The notes under the pieces: generated by a model
The model's database searches: none
Told to the model about the DNA's origin: nothing
What the model saw: the letters and a program-made list of their open reading frames with translations, nothing else
NCBI GenBank assembly: GCA_029210045.1
Contig: JARGNX010000001.1
Location: 261,600 to 325,599, forward strand
Reading direction: 5' to 3'
From: Coxiellaceae bacterium
Lineage (GTDB): Bacteria > Pseudomonadota > Gammaproteobacteria > Coxiellales > Coxiellaceae
DNA: 64,000 bases
Translations under genes and position numbers: made by a program
In this document: in pieces, positions 26,607 through 34,064 of the stretch
Position numbering within the stretch: the stretch's first letter is position 1
How the letters are laid out: every line of letters starts with the position of its first letter

Positions 26607-27257
26607 TCACGGCCGTGGAGAAAGCACATGCTTAGCACGCAGTGCTGCCTCACGTTCCGCTTTGCTGACCTCTAAAGCGGCTATAACAACATGCACTTCT
26701 ATAAAAATATCTTCCTGTTGCAGTGTTTGGTACTGCTTTTCTGTTAACTGAGTGCGAAAATCTGCAGCTGTCATGCCGAGTTTGTAATGATCGTGTAGGA
26801 AGTTATGAATCATTTCACGCAGTGTGGAATTATCTTTACGGGGGTTTACCGTTTTTGCCATAATGACAAATGCTGCTTTGGCTTGCTGTGCTTTGGCTCT
26901 GTCGAGCGCTTTTTGTTGTTCGGCGCTTGGGGTGCTGAGTAGTGCGCCATAGGCTTCAGCGGCACTTAATAGCTGAAGCATTTGCTGTGCGAGTTGAGGT
27001 TTGTCTTTATCGGATGCTTTTTTAAATTTATTCATCAGTAAATCAATTTGAATAGCTGTTTTTACATAGACGTGTTGTGTGAGACTGGTGTTGTCGGTAT
27101 CTTCACCGCTTAGTGCCCTGTAGTCTATACCATCTTTTGTGACTCGTGTTGCCGGGGCTGTTGTTGGCAATGCGCGGGTGGTGGCTTTTGGTAGCAAGGC
27201 CTCCCTGGCTTCAGCTTCGCTAGCGGCTAAGGTGTAATATTCGTCAGGTCTGCTCAT
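26607..27257 (-). CDS. Hypothetical helical protein
   Basis: I do not recognise this 216-residue protein. The ATG at 27257 was chosen because GGGAG sits 8 bases upstream; a further ATG ten codons before lacks a ribosome site. The product is soluble, with no signal peptide or membrane helix. It is rich in Ala, Glu, Lys and Gln, with long helical stretches (about 85-135, AQQMLQLLSAAEAYGALL) suggesting coiled coils. The C-terminus is basic (ALRAKHVLSPRP). It stands on the minus strand just after purF and is followed upstream by another small unknown gene. Confidence 0.65.
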   Translation of the reverse strand: MSRPDEYYTLAASEAEAREALLPKATTRALPTTAPATRVTKDGIDYRALSGEDTDNTSLTQHVYVKTAIQIDLLMNKFKKASDKDKPQLAQQMLQLLSAAEAYGALLSTPSAEQQKALDRAKAQQAKAAFVIMAKTVNPRKDNSTLREMIHNFLHDHYKLGMTAADFRTQLTEKQYQTLQQEDIFIEVHVVIAALEVSKAEREAALRAKHVLSPRP

Positions 27258-27344
27258 GATAAATACTCCCACAGTATTTGTATTCATTGATTATGTGGGC
27301 AGTATTGTACCTGAATCAAATAATAAAAAATATGCGCATACAAT

Positions 27345-27560
27345 TTATTGGTGGTCGCGCTCTGGCTTTGTATGACCATTCAATGGGCTCACGTGTTTGT
27401 TGATTAAGTCTGGAGCGCATAAGTCGATATAAGCTTCGAGTAAGAAGTAATTCATAGGACTGCCTAACCATTCGGCATCGCTTTTGTCGTTAGCGTGTGA
27501 GGCCATAATGATGAATTCGCTTTTGATGAGGTTTTGTCTTTCTTGTGGTGAATGCTGCAT
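27345..27560 (-). CDS. Small hypothetical protein
   Basis: A 71-residue ORF with a good ribosome site (CCGGAG, 6 bases before the ATG). The product is soluble and polar, with no motif I can name. It is 87 bp upstream of the neighbouring unknown gene on the same strand and may be co-transcribed with it. Support rests on the ribosome site and position only. Confidence 0.45.
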   Translation of the reverse strand: MQHSPQERQNLIKSEFIIMASHANDKSDAEWLGSPMNYFLLEAYIDLCAPDLINKHVSPLNGHTKPERDHQ

Positions 27561-27686
27561 GTTGTTCTCCGGCTGACTCTTAAAATAATACCTACCAGTA
27601 TAGTGCAGTACCCCGTAAATACACCGAGTTATAGAGCGACCATGCGGGCTTTATAATGGCTTCGATTCTCAAAAGGGAGGTTTAAA

Positions 27687-27841
27687 ATGTGCATTGATGC
27701 GTTGTCGCAAATAAGCTACAGACTGAGTTGAACCGTCAAAATTTGTATCGGGTTTTATCGAAGGCAGGCAATCCACGACTTACCACCCTGATGCATATTA
27801 TCCGTGCGTTGGGTTTTAAGTTATCGATTGTAAGGCTTTAA
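27687..27841 (+). pseudogene. Remnant of a COG3636/HigA-like antitoxin (frameshifted)
   Basis: A strong ribosome site (GGGAGG) precedes ATG 27687, but that frame stops after 14 codons. A second frame from about 27698 to the TAA at 27839 reads ELNRQNLYRVLSKAGNPRLT and then TLMHIIRALGFKLSIVRL. This is the C-terminal helix-turn-helix of addiction-module antidotes (typical form SREXLYRALSEXGNPXXXTXXKVLXALGXXL). The 5' half of the domain and the toxin gene are missing, so this is a decayed antitoxin. Confidence 0.6.
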
Positions 27842-27878
27842 CCTGGCCTTAAATGCGTATATTTGTTACAGTTCGGCG

Positions 27879-28856
27879 ATGAAAAATAATCCTTACATTC
27901 GCCGCTTATCGGTAGCCCCTATGATGGATTGCACTGATCGGCACTATCGTCAGCTGATGCGTTGCATTACGCGGCATACCTTGCTGTATACCGAAATGCT
28001 GACGGCCAAGGCGATTATTCATGGTGATCGCGACTATTTAATGCAATATGACCAGATTGAGCATCCAGTGGCGTTGCAGTTGGGCGGAAGTGATCCAGCT
28101 GAATTGGCAAAAGCGGCTAAAATCGGTGAAGAAATGGGCTATGACGAGATTAATCTCAATGTAGGCTGCCCGAGTGATCGCGTACAATCGGGGATGTTTG
28201 GCGCTTGTTTGATGAAATTCCCAGAACTTGTGGTTAATTGTGTTAAATCGATGCGCCAAGCTGTCGATGTGCCTGTCACCATTAAAACCCGGCTCGGCGT
28301 TGATGAGCTCGATAGCTATGACTACTTGGCTGAGGTGATAGGGCAATGGCAACAGGCGGGCTGTGAGACCTTTATTATCCATGCGCGCAAGGCTTGGCTG
28401 AAGGGTTTAAGCCCGCGTGAGAACCGTGAGGTGCCACCGCTGCACTATGACCGTGTCTACCGTCTGAAGCGGGATTTTTCTGATTGCCATATCGGGATTA
28501 ATGGTGGGATTAAAACCCTGGATCAGACGCGTGAGCATCTACAGCATCTCGATGAGGTTATGATTGGCCGTGAGGCTTACTCTAATCCCTACTTATTTTC
28601 TGGTGTGGATAATGAGTTTTATAATGATAATCAAGAGGTTGCTGGTTGTCTTGAGGTGGTAGGGCGTTATCTGCCTTATGTTGAACATGAGCTGAAACAG
28701 GGCACACGCTTGCGTCACTTGATTCGACCTCTTATCGGCTTATTTCAAGGAATGCCGGGTGCGAGACGGTGGCGTCGGTACCTCAGTGAGCATGGAGGTG
28801 ATCAAATGGCAGGTACACAAGTGATTGAAACCGCGCAATTGCTAATAGGCGCTTGA
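27879..28856 (+). CDS. dusA: tRNA-dihydrouridine synthase A
   Basis: An FMN-dependent enzyme that reduces U20/U20a in the tRNA D-loop. The 325-residue TIM-barrel protein has SVAPMMDCTDRHYR at the N-terminus, YTEMLTAKAI, the catalytic Cys97 in NLNVGCPSDRVQSG, TIKTRLGVD, FIIHARKAWLKGLSP and GRRAYSNPYLF-like GREAYSNPYLF, all DusA type. The SPRENREVPPL stretch separates DusA from DusB/C. The rpmE promoter overlaps its stop codon. Confidence 0.96.
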   Translation: MKNNPYIRRLSVAPMMDCTDRHYRQLMRCITRHTLLYTEMLTAKAIIHGDRDYLMQYDQIEHPVALQLGGSDPAELAKAAKIGEEMGYDEINLNVGCPSDRVQSGMFGACLMKFPELVVNCVKSMRQAVDVPVTIKTRLGVDELDSYDYLAEVIGQWQQAGCETFIIHARKAWLKGLSPRENREVPPLHYDRVYRLKRDFSDCHIGINGGIKTLDQTREHLQHLDEVMIGREAYSNPYLFSGVDNEFYNDNQEVAGCLEVVGRYLPYVEHELKQGTRLRHLIRPLIGLFQGMPGARRWRRYLSEHGGDQMAGTQVIETAQLLIGA

Positions 28857-28881
28857 TCTAGCGCGATATCTGGGCTATCAT
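28853..28881 (+). promoter_or_regulatory. Predicted sigma70-type promoter of rpmE
   Basis: TTGATC (28853-28858), a 17-bp spacer and TATCAT (28876-28881), 32 bp before the rpmE ATG. The -35 overlaps the dusA stop. The same hexamer pair and spacing occur before the toxin-antitoxin operon. Confidence 0.55.
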
Positions 28882-28912
28882 GCGCCCAAATTGAACGATA
28901 AGGATTACTAAA

Positions 28913-29167
28913 ATGCAAGCAGATATCCATCCAGCTTACAACGAAATTAAAGTGACCTGCAGTTGCGGTCATTCTTTCGAAACACGCTCGACTTTAAATA
29001 AAGAGCTGCACCTTGATATTTGTTCAAAGTGCCATCCATTCTATACCGGTCAACAAAAAATGGTTGATACAGCCGGTCGTGTTGAGCGCTTTAATAAGAA
29101 GTACGGCAAAAAAGCGGGTGCGGCTAAGAAAGCTGACGACGCAAAAGCAGACGACGCTTCAAAATAA
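28913..29167 (+). CDS. rpmE: Large ribosomal subunit protein bL31 (zinc-binding form)
   Basis: An 84-residue bL31 of the C+ type. The zinc ligands are visible: CSCGH (about 17-21) and [10 protein letters not shown] (about 37-46). The conserved [16 protein letters not shown] closes the core at about residue 66. A C-terminal Ala/Lys/Asp extension of about 17 residues ([10 protein letters not shown] at the end) goes beyond the E. coli length of 70. AAGGA lies 8 bases before the ATG, and a hairpin terminator follows. Confidence 0.96.
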   Translation: MQADIHPAYNEIKVTCSCGHSFETRSTLNKELHLDICSKCHPFYTGQQKMVDTAGRVERFNKKYGKKAGAAKKADDAKADDASK

Positions 29168-29194
29168 TTTAATAAATATTTTTTTATTTTATAT

Positions 29195-29225
29195 AAAACC
29201 ATCCATGAATTTGGGTGGTTTTTTT
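29195..29225 (+). terminator. Rho-independent terminator after rpmE
   Basis: AAACCATCC pairs with GGGTGGTTT (one G-U pair) and is followed by a run of seven T. It overlaps the last codon of the convergent bolA gene. Confidence 0.85.
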
Positions 29226-29490
29226 ATGGCTTTAATAAGGTAATTCTGACAGCATGCAGCTCGGTATTAATAAGGTCGTCTAGAGCGCTATAAATCATGC
29301 GGTGTTGGCTGACTCGATTTTTACCGTTCAGAGCGTCGGCGCTAATTTCCACATGGAAGTGACTCATGCCAGTAGCAGCGCCAGGGTGGCCTTTGTGCTT
29401 ATAGCTTTCATCAGTAACGATAAGCTGTGATGGCGATAAGGTGGCCAAACGTTCTTTGACTTCGGCTAGGCGTTGTTCAACAGTCATCAT
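29224..29490 (-). CDS. BolA family protein
   Basis: An 88-residue BolA-type protein. Members partner with monothiol glutaredoxins in iron-sulphur trafficking or act as regulators. The class II KH-like fold features are present: VTDESYKHKGHPGAA with the conserved H, SHFHVEI and SQHRMIYSALDDLI. Its 5' end overlaps the 3' end of yciB by 4 bp, so both are likely co-transcribed. Whether it is BolA or IbaG-like is not settled; the AGHPGA-like loop favours BolA. Confidence 0.9.
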   Translation of the reverse strand: MMTVEQRLAEVKERLATLSPSQLIVTDESYKHKGHPGAATGMSHFHVEISADALNGKNRVSQHRMIYSALDDLINTELHAVRITLLKP

Positions 29491-30041
29491 GGTTTGGCTA
29501 GCTTCTCTTTATCGTCTTCTTGTATATGCTTGGCAAGGTATAAGGCTTGTGCAAAGATAAAAACAATCGTGAGTCCTAATGTGCCAATGACTTTAAAATA
29601 GACCCACACCTTGGTCGAATAAGTGTAAGCCATATAAATATTTAAGAATCCCATCACAGTAAAGAAGGCGGCCCAAATCACATTAATGCGCTTCCAAATA
29701 GCATCTTTTAATTTGATTTTTTGGTGCAGTAATTTTTGCATGAGCGGTTGCGGTGACATCAAATGGCTGCCTAATAAAACGATGGCAAATAACCAGTAAA
29801 TCACACTGGGTTTCCATTTGATAAAGATCGACTTGTGTAACAACAAAGTGGCACCACCGAGCACCACGATCATTAAGAAGGTGATGGTCTGAATTTTTTC
29901 AAATTTTTTAAAGCGAAACCAATGTATAGCTACCTGAATGCCTGAGGTGACCATTGCAGCGGCTGTGGCGGCATATATGCCATATAGAAAGTAAAAGAGA
30001 CCGAAAAAAATCACTGGAAAGAAGTCGAGAAGTGCTTGCAT
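29487..30041 (-). CDS. yciB: Inner membrane-spanning protein YciB (septation protein A family)
   Basis: A 184-residue inner-membrane protein with five or six helices. Family blocks are clear: MQALLDFFPVIFFGLFYF, GIYAATAAAMV, FIKWKPSVIYWLFAIVLL and WAAFFTVMGFLNIYMAY. It has roles in cell envelope integrity and septation (also called IspZ). It overlaps bolA by 4 bp. Length matches the family. Confidence 0.94.
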   Translation of the reverse strand: MQALLDFFPVIFFGLFYFLYGIYAATAAAMVTSGIQVAIHWFRFKKFEKIQTITFLMIVVLGGATLLLHKSIFIKWKPSVIYWLFAIVLLGSHLMSPQPLMQKLLHQKIKLKDAIWKRINVIWAAFFTVMGFLNIYMAYTYSTKVWVYFKVIGTLGLTIVFIFAQALYLAKHIQEDDKEKLAKP

Positions 30042-30083
30042 AGGGCTCTGATTGGTTTGTGATAGGTACTGACAGTGTAAACC

Positions 30084-30228
30084 AGCTATTCCCGCTTAAG
30101 CAAGCGGGAATAGCTTCCTGGTATGATGCGTGCACAAAAACAAGTGATTGCGCACTTTTAAGAGGGAGCGGACGCACGCTCCCCCTTAAAAATCCCCCAC
30201 GCGGTGGATAAGCAAGCGGGAATAGCTT
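30084..30228. repeat. Compound hairpin region with a 20-bp direct repeat
   Basis: A perfect 14-bp hairpin with a 4-nt loop (AGCTATTCCCGCTT / AAGCGGGAATAGCT, 30084-30115) is followed by a second hairpin (30156-30170 with 30177-30191, 14 of 15 pairs). The sequence TAAGCAAGCGGGAATAGCTT occurs twice (30097-30116 and 30209-30228). It fills the divergent space between yciB and yciO and resembles REP/BIME-type repeats but is unrelated to the other families in this window. Confidence 0.7.
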
Positions 30229-30298
30229 TAGCTATTGCGTCTTAAGTCATCCTGGTCTATATTCAGTGCCTTATCGGAAAACTTGGCAACGGACTACC

Positions 30299-30886
30299 AT
30301 GCAGCGATTGTATTTACATCCGGACAACCCACACCCTCGAGTGATTACTCAGGCGATGATTGCATTGCAAGCGGGTGAGGTGGTGGCTTTCCAGACGGTA
30401 TCTGGTTATGCGCTCGGTTGTATGCTCGATAATAAAGCCGGTGTTGATCTGATTCGCCGTATCCGTAACTTGCCGACTGACCATCATTTCACCTTGCTGT
30501 GTCGTGATCTTTCTGAGATATCGTCGTTCGCGATTATTGATAATGCCACCTTTCGTTTATTGCGTACCGAAACACCGGGGCCTTATACTTTTATTCTGCC
30601 AGCCACCAAACAAGTGCCACGTCGTTTGATGCACCCTAAGCGACGCACCATTGGTGTGCGCGTGAGTCCGCACCCTATTGTAACCGCGATATTGGGGGCT
30701 ATCGATGCGCCTTTAATGTCAGCTTCATTACGCATGGATGGCTTAGATCCTTACGTGGTAGACCTTGATCAAGTCGCTAAAGTATTAACGCCATTTGATG
30801 GAGTGTTGCTAGATAGTGGTGGGTGTAAAGTTGAGCCCACTCAGGTGATTGATTGCACTTCAGGTACGGCGCGAACCTTACGTTAG
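30299..30886 (+). CDS. yciO: YciO-type Sua5/YrdC-family protein
   Basis: A 195-residue protein of the Sua5/YrdC/YciO family, related to the threonylcarbamoyl-AMP synthase of t6A modification; the YciO branch may have a related or weak activity. The start ATG 30299 gives MQRLYLHPDNPHPR, close to E. coli YciO (which begins near HPDNPQ), and was preferred to an upstream GTG. Blocks VVAFQTVSGYALG, DHHFTLLCRDLSEIS, GPYTFILPAT and RRTIGVRV mark the ATP/bicarbonate/threonine site. A usual TsaC/Sua5 has a KRP-type signature not clear here. Confidence 0.9.
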   Translation: MQRLYLHPDNPHPRVITQAMIALQAGEVVAFQTVSGYALGCMLDNKAGVDLIRRIRNLPTDHHFTLLCRDLSEISSFAIIDNATFRLLRTETPGPYTFILPATKQVPRRLMHPKRRTIGVRVSPHPIVTAILGAIDAPLMSASLRMDGLDPYVVDLDQVAKVLTPFDGVLLDSGGCKVEPTQVIDCTSGTARTLR

Positions 30887-30887
30887 T

Positions 30888-31238
30888 TTAGTGATTGCCT
30901 AATGCCTCAGCCATGATTTCGAGTTCTTCAGCCGTAGCGGGTTCGTGCGGTGCAGCGGCGCCATTATTTTGTGGTTCAAATATGCAGCATGAACTTTCTA
31001 CACAACAGCTAATGACTGAGGCGATGCCTGAACCAATGCCAGTGTATACGGTCGTATTTAACGTAAACAGGTAGGCGGCGTGTACAGCGTCAAAAGCAAA
31101 GTCGGTGTCAATATCATCCGCCGCGTTGTTCATATTGCTGATCATGCTACAGCTCTGGACAAGTCCAACTAAGAAGCCAACCGTCGTGAAATAGAGTTGC
31201 AGTTGTAAGTTTACTATTTCATTGTGGTCGGCTTGCAT
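30888..31238 (-). CDS. Small hypothetical membrane protein
   Basis: A 116-residue protein I cannot name. Two hydrophobic stretches (about 14-34 and 62-88) flank an acidic loop (NAADDIDTDF); the second is rich in Gly/Ser and ends in several Cys (SCCVESSCCIF). The C-terminal tail is acidic (EPATAEELEIMAEAL). It starts 15 bp after another small membrane protein on the same strand. An ATG (31238) and a GTG one codon before are both possible starts. Two-helix proteins with soluble tails are frequent among host-membrane-inserted effectors, but nothing here proves export. Confidence 0.55.
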   Translation of the reverse strand: MQADHNEIVNLQLQLYFTTVGFLVGLVQSCSMISNMNNAADDIDTDFAFDAVHAAYLFTLNTTVYTGIGSGIASVISCCVESSCCIFEPQNNGAAAPHEPATAEELEIMAEALGNH

Positions 31239-31253
31239 CACTGATTACCCTAT

Positions 31254-31766
31254 TTAAATGTGAGGTTGTGGTGTTGTTGGTGGTGATGTGTCGCCAGTTT
31301 CAATATCATCTTTTGAAGTATTTCTCGGTGATGCCAGTGTGCCGTCTGCTTGTACGGCTGCATCAGCCGTTTCAGGGTGTTGGATAGCAATGGCTGCAAC
31401 AGGTAGTGCTTGTAGTTCTTGAAATAGTAATGGCTGCAGTAAATGTAGCTGTGCTGGTGGTTGATCACCATTAGGTAATGGGTTGTAGTGGTTCTGGCAT
31501 CGAGCGGTGGCAAGGCCAACACCAGCGCCTGTAAGCATGCCGCTAATGGCGCCTAGGCAGCCAGAAATGATGATGGGTAGTGCAACGCTTAAAGTGGTTC
31601 TGACGGCGGTGGCGTCTGGGTTTTTGAATTCTTTTTCTAGGTTAGTCGCAGCCCAGATTATGCCGGGTATAAGACTTAAAGCGGCGCCAGAAATGCCCCC
31701 AATAAGCATGCCGTTTTTGATAAAGCGGCTTTCTCGTTGATTGTGTGGACTCATTAACGTAATCAT
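31254..31766 (-). CDS. Small hypothetical membrane protein
   Basis: A 170-residue protein I cannot name. The ATG at 31766 is preferred because GGGAG lies 8 bases upstream. Two hydrophobic, Gly-rich helices (about 20-40, LIGGISGAALSLIPGIIWAA, and 60-87, LPIIISGCLGAISGMLTGAG) are followed by a soluble Pro/Ala/Thr/Asp-rich tail that ends TSPPTTPQPHI. There is no cleavable signal. It is in tandem with the 116-residue gene that follows, with which it shares the plan of two helices plus tail. Confidence 0.55.
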   Translation of the reverse strand: MITLMSPHNQRESRFIKNGMLIGGISGAALSLIPGIIWAATNLEKEFKNPDATAVRTTLSVALPIIISGCLGAISGMLTGAGVGLATARCQNHYNPLPNGDQPPAQLHLLQPLLFQELQALPVAAIAIQHPETADAAVQADGTLASPRNTSKDDIETGDTSPPTTPQPHI

Positions 31767-31866
31767 TTTACATGCTCCCATTGTTTCACTATGTTTAATG
31801 TGGCGGCAGTTTAGCACAATAGTTGACCAACTGAAATCATGTTATCGCTGTAATCCCCTTGCGCCC

Positions 31867-32025
31867 TCGAAAAAGCAATACAGTGGTCAGTTTAATGTTC
31901 GTATCGATAAGCGAGTGCATCGTTTGCTTGCGCTTGAAGCTGCGCAAGTGGGACTTAGCTTGAATGCACTGGTTGCACAAAAGCTGACATTAGCGGTGCA
32001 TAAAGGCAAAACTTCACGTGCTTGA
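31867..32025 (+). pseudogene. Remnant of a HicB-like antitoxin (C-terminal domain)
   Basis: The reading frame here encodes SGQFNVRIDKRVHRLLALEA and then AQVGLSLNALVAQKL, the ribbon-helix-helix domain found at the C-terminus of HicB antitoxins (typical form SGKxxLRLPxxLHxxLxxxAxxxGxSLNxxIxxxL). The N-terminal HicB domain and hicA are absent, and the frame upstream (from 31741) carries unrelated sequence antisense to the neighbouring gene start. Most likely a decayed toxin-antitoxin fragment; a small stand-alone repressor cannot be excluded. Confidence 0.55.
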
Positions 32026-32050
32026 GCTGCCTTTTTAGCGAGAATCAGGT

Positions 32051-32944
32051 ATGATTCCCCATATGATTGAAACTAACGAAAATACCCCTACAGAGCAGAA
32101 CGAACCTACTCAAATGGTCGATTGGAGCAATGGTTTGTTGGCAAAAGTCGGTGATCAGCAGATTACCGAGTTGCCGGATGATCTGTATATTCCACCGGAT
32201 GCCTTGCGATTATTTCTTGAGGCGTTCGAAGGGCCAATGGATTTGCTGCTTTATCTGATCAGAAAGCACAACATAGACATATTGGACATTCCGGTTGCTG
32301 AAATTACACGGCAATATTTGGAATATATCGATTTGATGCAGGAACTACGCTTAGAATTGGCGGCGGAGTATTTGGTCATGGCGGCGACGTTGGCGGAAAT
32401 TAAGTCACGTATGTTATTGCCTAGACCTGAGGCTATTGAAGAAGAAGGGTTGGACGATCCGCGTGCAGAATTAGTGCGTCGTTTGCAGGAATATGAGCGC
32501 TTTAAAAAGGCAGCTGAAGATATAGGTCGGCTGCAGCGTTTGGATCGTGATATTTATTTGGCTGAAGCAGATAAGCCACCGATGGAGTTTACTTTGCCAC
32601 CGGCACAGGTATCGTTTGATGAGGTATTGGCTGCATTAAAAGATGTAATGCAGCGAGCGAAGTTATTTACTTCGCATCATGTGCAAATGGAAGGCTTGTC
32701 GATCAGGGCGCGCATGACGGAATTATTGGAACGATTAAACGCGGATAATTTCATGCGTTTTGAAACACTGTTTACGGTTGAGGAAGGGCGCATGGGGGTG
32801 GTTGTTACCTTTATCGCCATTTTGGAGTTGATTCGTAATAGTGTATTAGAATTGACGCAAGCGGAAGCGTTTGCACCGATATATGTTAAAGCGCGTAACA
32901 GCACTGAAAATGAGAGTGAGGAAAGTGATGAGCGAACTGACTAA
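32051..32944 (+). CDS. scpA: Segregation and condensation protein A (kleisin)
   Basis: The kleisin subunit of the SMC-ScpAB condensin-like complex. The 297-residue protein has the conserved N-terminal block FEGPMDLLLYLIRKHNIDILDIPV (cited here by its ends at about residues 58-81), ITRQYLEYIDLM, LAAEYLVMAATLAEIKSRMLLP and a C-terminal winged helix. The first 45 residues (Thr/Glu/Asn-rich) are extra. An ATG four codons inside is an alternative start; neither has a strong ribosome site. It overlaps scpB by 17 bp. Confidence 0.95.
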   Translation: MIPHMIETNENTPTEQNEPTQMVDWSNGLLAKVGDQQITELPDDLYIPPDALRLFLEAFEGPMDLLLYLIRKHNIDILDIPVAEITRQYLEYIDLMQELRLELAAEYLVMAATLAEIKSRMLLPRPEAIEEEGLDDPRAELVRRLQEYERFKKAAEDIGRLQRLDRDIYLAEADKPPMEFTLPPAQVSFDEVLAALKDVMQRAKLFTSHHVQMEGLSIRARMTELLERLNADNFMRFETLFTVEEGRMGVVVTFIAILELIRNSVLELTQAEAFAPIYVKARNSTENESEESDERTD

Positions 32945-33962
32945 TGCAGATGAAGAAGAAGTGGTAGCTGAAGAAGCCGCTGAAGTTGATATGGATGAAC
33001 ACGATAGTACGGAAGAAAGTACAGCAATTTTAAATCACGGTGTATTATCACCGGATACGTTAAAGGCTACTTTAGAAGCGGCGATTTTTGCTTCAGGTGA
33101 AGCGATGAGTGTTAAGCGCATGTCGTCATTGTTTGAAGAAGCTTATATGCCAAGTAATGATGAGATACGCGCCGCATTAAAGTCACTGACTGAAGATTAT
33201 CAAGATCGCGGTGTTGAGTTGTCGCATGTCGCTTCGGGGTATCGCTTTCAGGCTAAAGCAGAGTTTGCGCCCTACCTGCAAAAATTATGGGAAAAGAAAC
33301 CGCCGCGTTTTTCGCGTGCGATGTTAGAGACGTTGGCATTGATTGCTTATCGTCAGCCGATTACGCGTGGCGAAATCGAAGAAGTGCGTGGTGTGAGCAC
33401 CAGCAGCCATATTATGAAGGTGCTGCAAGAGCGTGAGTGGGTAAAGATCGTGGCTTATAAAGACGTGCCTGGTAAGCCGGCACTGTTTGGTACGACGAAA
33501 GATTTTTTAGATTATTTTGATTTAAAACATTTGAAAGACATGCCTGACTTAAAAGATATTGTTGATTTGGATCAGAAAGAAAAAGATCTGAATGAGCAAC
33601 TGGTTTTGAATATGTCCTTGCAAGAGCAGTTGGATCCGGATGCTGAGCAAGCAGTGATTTCGGTTGAAGATATGGCGGATGACACTGAAGATGCAGACGT
33701 AAAAAATGTCATCCCGGCCCCCGAGCCGGGATCCAGTCAAAAAGATATGGATTCTGGATCCCGCATCGAGTGCGGGATGACAGGGCAGAGTGAGGATGAC
33801 GCAGTCGTAAGTGAGGATGACGCAGTCGTAAGTGAGGATGACGCAGTCGCAAGTGAGGATGATGCTGTCGCAAGTGCGGATGATGCTGTCGAAAGTGAAG
33901 ATGATGCAGACGCAAGTGAGGATGATGAAGTCTCTGATGCGGAAGAAATAGAGGCTGTTTAG
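32928..33962 (+). CDS. scpB: Segregation and condensation protein B with repeat-expanded tail
   Basis: The winged-helix partner of ScpA. The ATG at 32928 has GAGG 6 bases upstream and overlaps the scpA end; upstream Met codons lie deep in scpA. The core (about 35-215) is standard: LEAAIFASGEAMSVKRMSSL, YRFQAKAEFAPYLQKLWEKK, FSRAMLETLAIIAYRQPITRG-like text (LALIAYRQPITRG) and GEIEEVRGVST. From about residue 235 an acidic tail follows. It includes about 25 residues encoded by a palindromic DNA repeat (33708-33781) and seven copies of a 7-residue SEDDAVx repeat. The total of 344 aa is far longer than usual (roughly 200). Confidence 0.93.
   Translation: MSELTNADEEEVVAEEAAEVDMDEHDSTEESTAILNHGVLSPDTLKATLEAAIFASGEAMSVKRMSSLFEEAYMPSNDEIRAALKSLTEDYQDRGVELSHVASGYRFQAKAEFAPYLQKLWEKKPPRFSRAMLETLALIAYRQPITRGEIEEVRGVSTSSHIMKVLQEREWVKIVAYKDVPGKPALFGTTKDFLDYFDLKHLKDMPDLKDIVDLDQKEKDLNEQLVLNMSLQEQLDPDAEQAVISVEDMADDTEDADVKNVIPAPEPGSSQKDMDSGSRIECGMTGQSEDDAVVSEDDAVVSEDDAVASEDDAVASADDAVESEDDADASEDDEVSDAEEIEAV
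33708..33781. repeat. GTCATCCCGG-type palindromic element inside scpB
   Basis: A 74-bp element bounded by GTCATCCCGG and CGGGATGAC. It has two hairpins (ATCCCGG...CCGGGAT and GGATCCCGC...GCGGGATG) and a central GGATCCAG/CTGGATCC pair. It closely resembles the intergenic copy at 58472-58534. It is read through in frame as part of ScpB, adding residues such as VIPAPEPGSS and SGSRIECGMT. Confidence 0.85.
33789..33935 (+). repeat. 21-bp tandem repeat, seven copies (SEDDAVx)
   Basis: Seven head-to-tail units of AGTGAGGATGACGCAGTCGTA. The first three are nearly identical and the last four diverge progressively. Each adds Ser-Glu/Ala-Asp-Asp-Ala-Val-x to the ScpB tail, so copy number can change without breaking the frame. 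Confidence 0.92.
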
Positions 33963-34064
33963 TTTGCGTTATGGAGCTTAAAGAAAACTGGATTTATAGG
34001 ACAATATAATATTGAGTCGTCATGGAAGCGTATAGTAATTACATGAAAAGAAGCGATAAAAAAA

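Noticed and set aside
33709-33915. His/Arg/Leu-rich ORF on the minus strand
   Set aside because: It is the antisense reading of the scpB tandem repeat; its regular pattern comes only from the 21-bp units.
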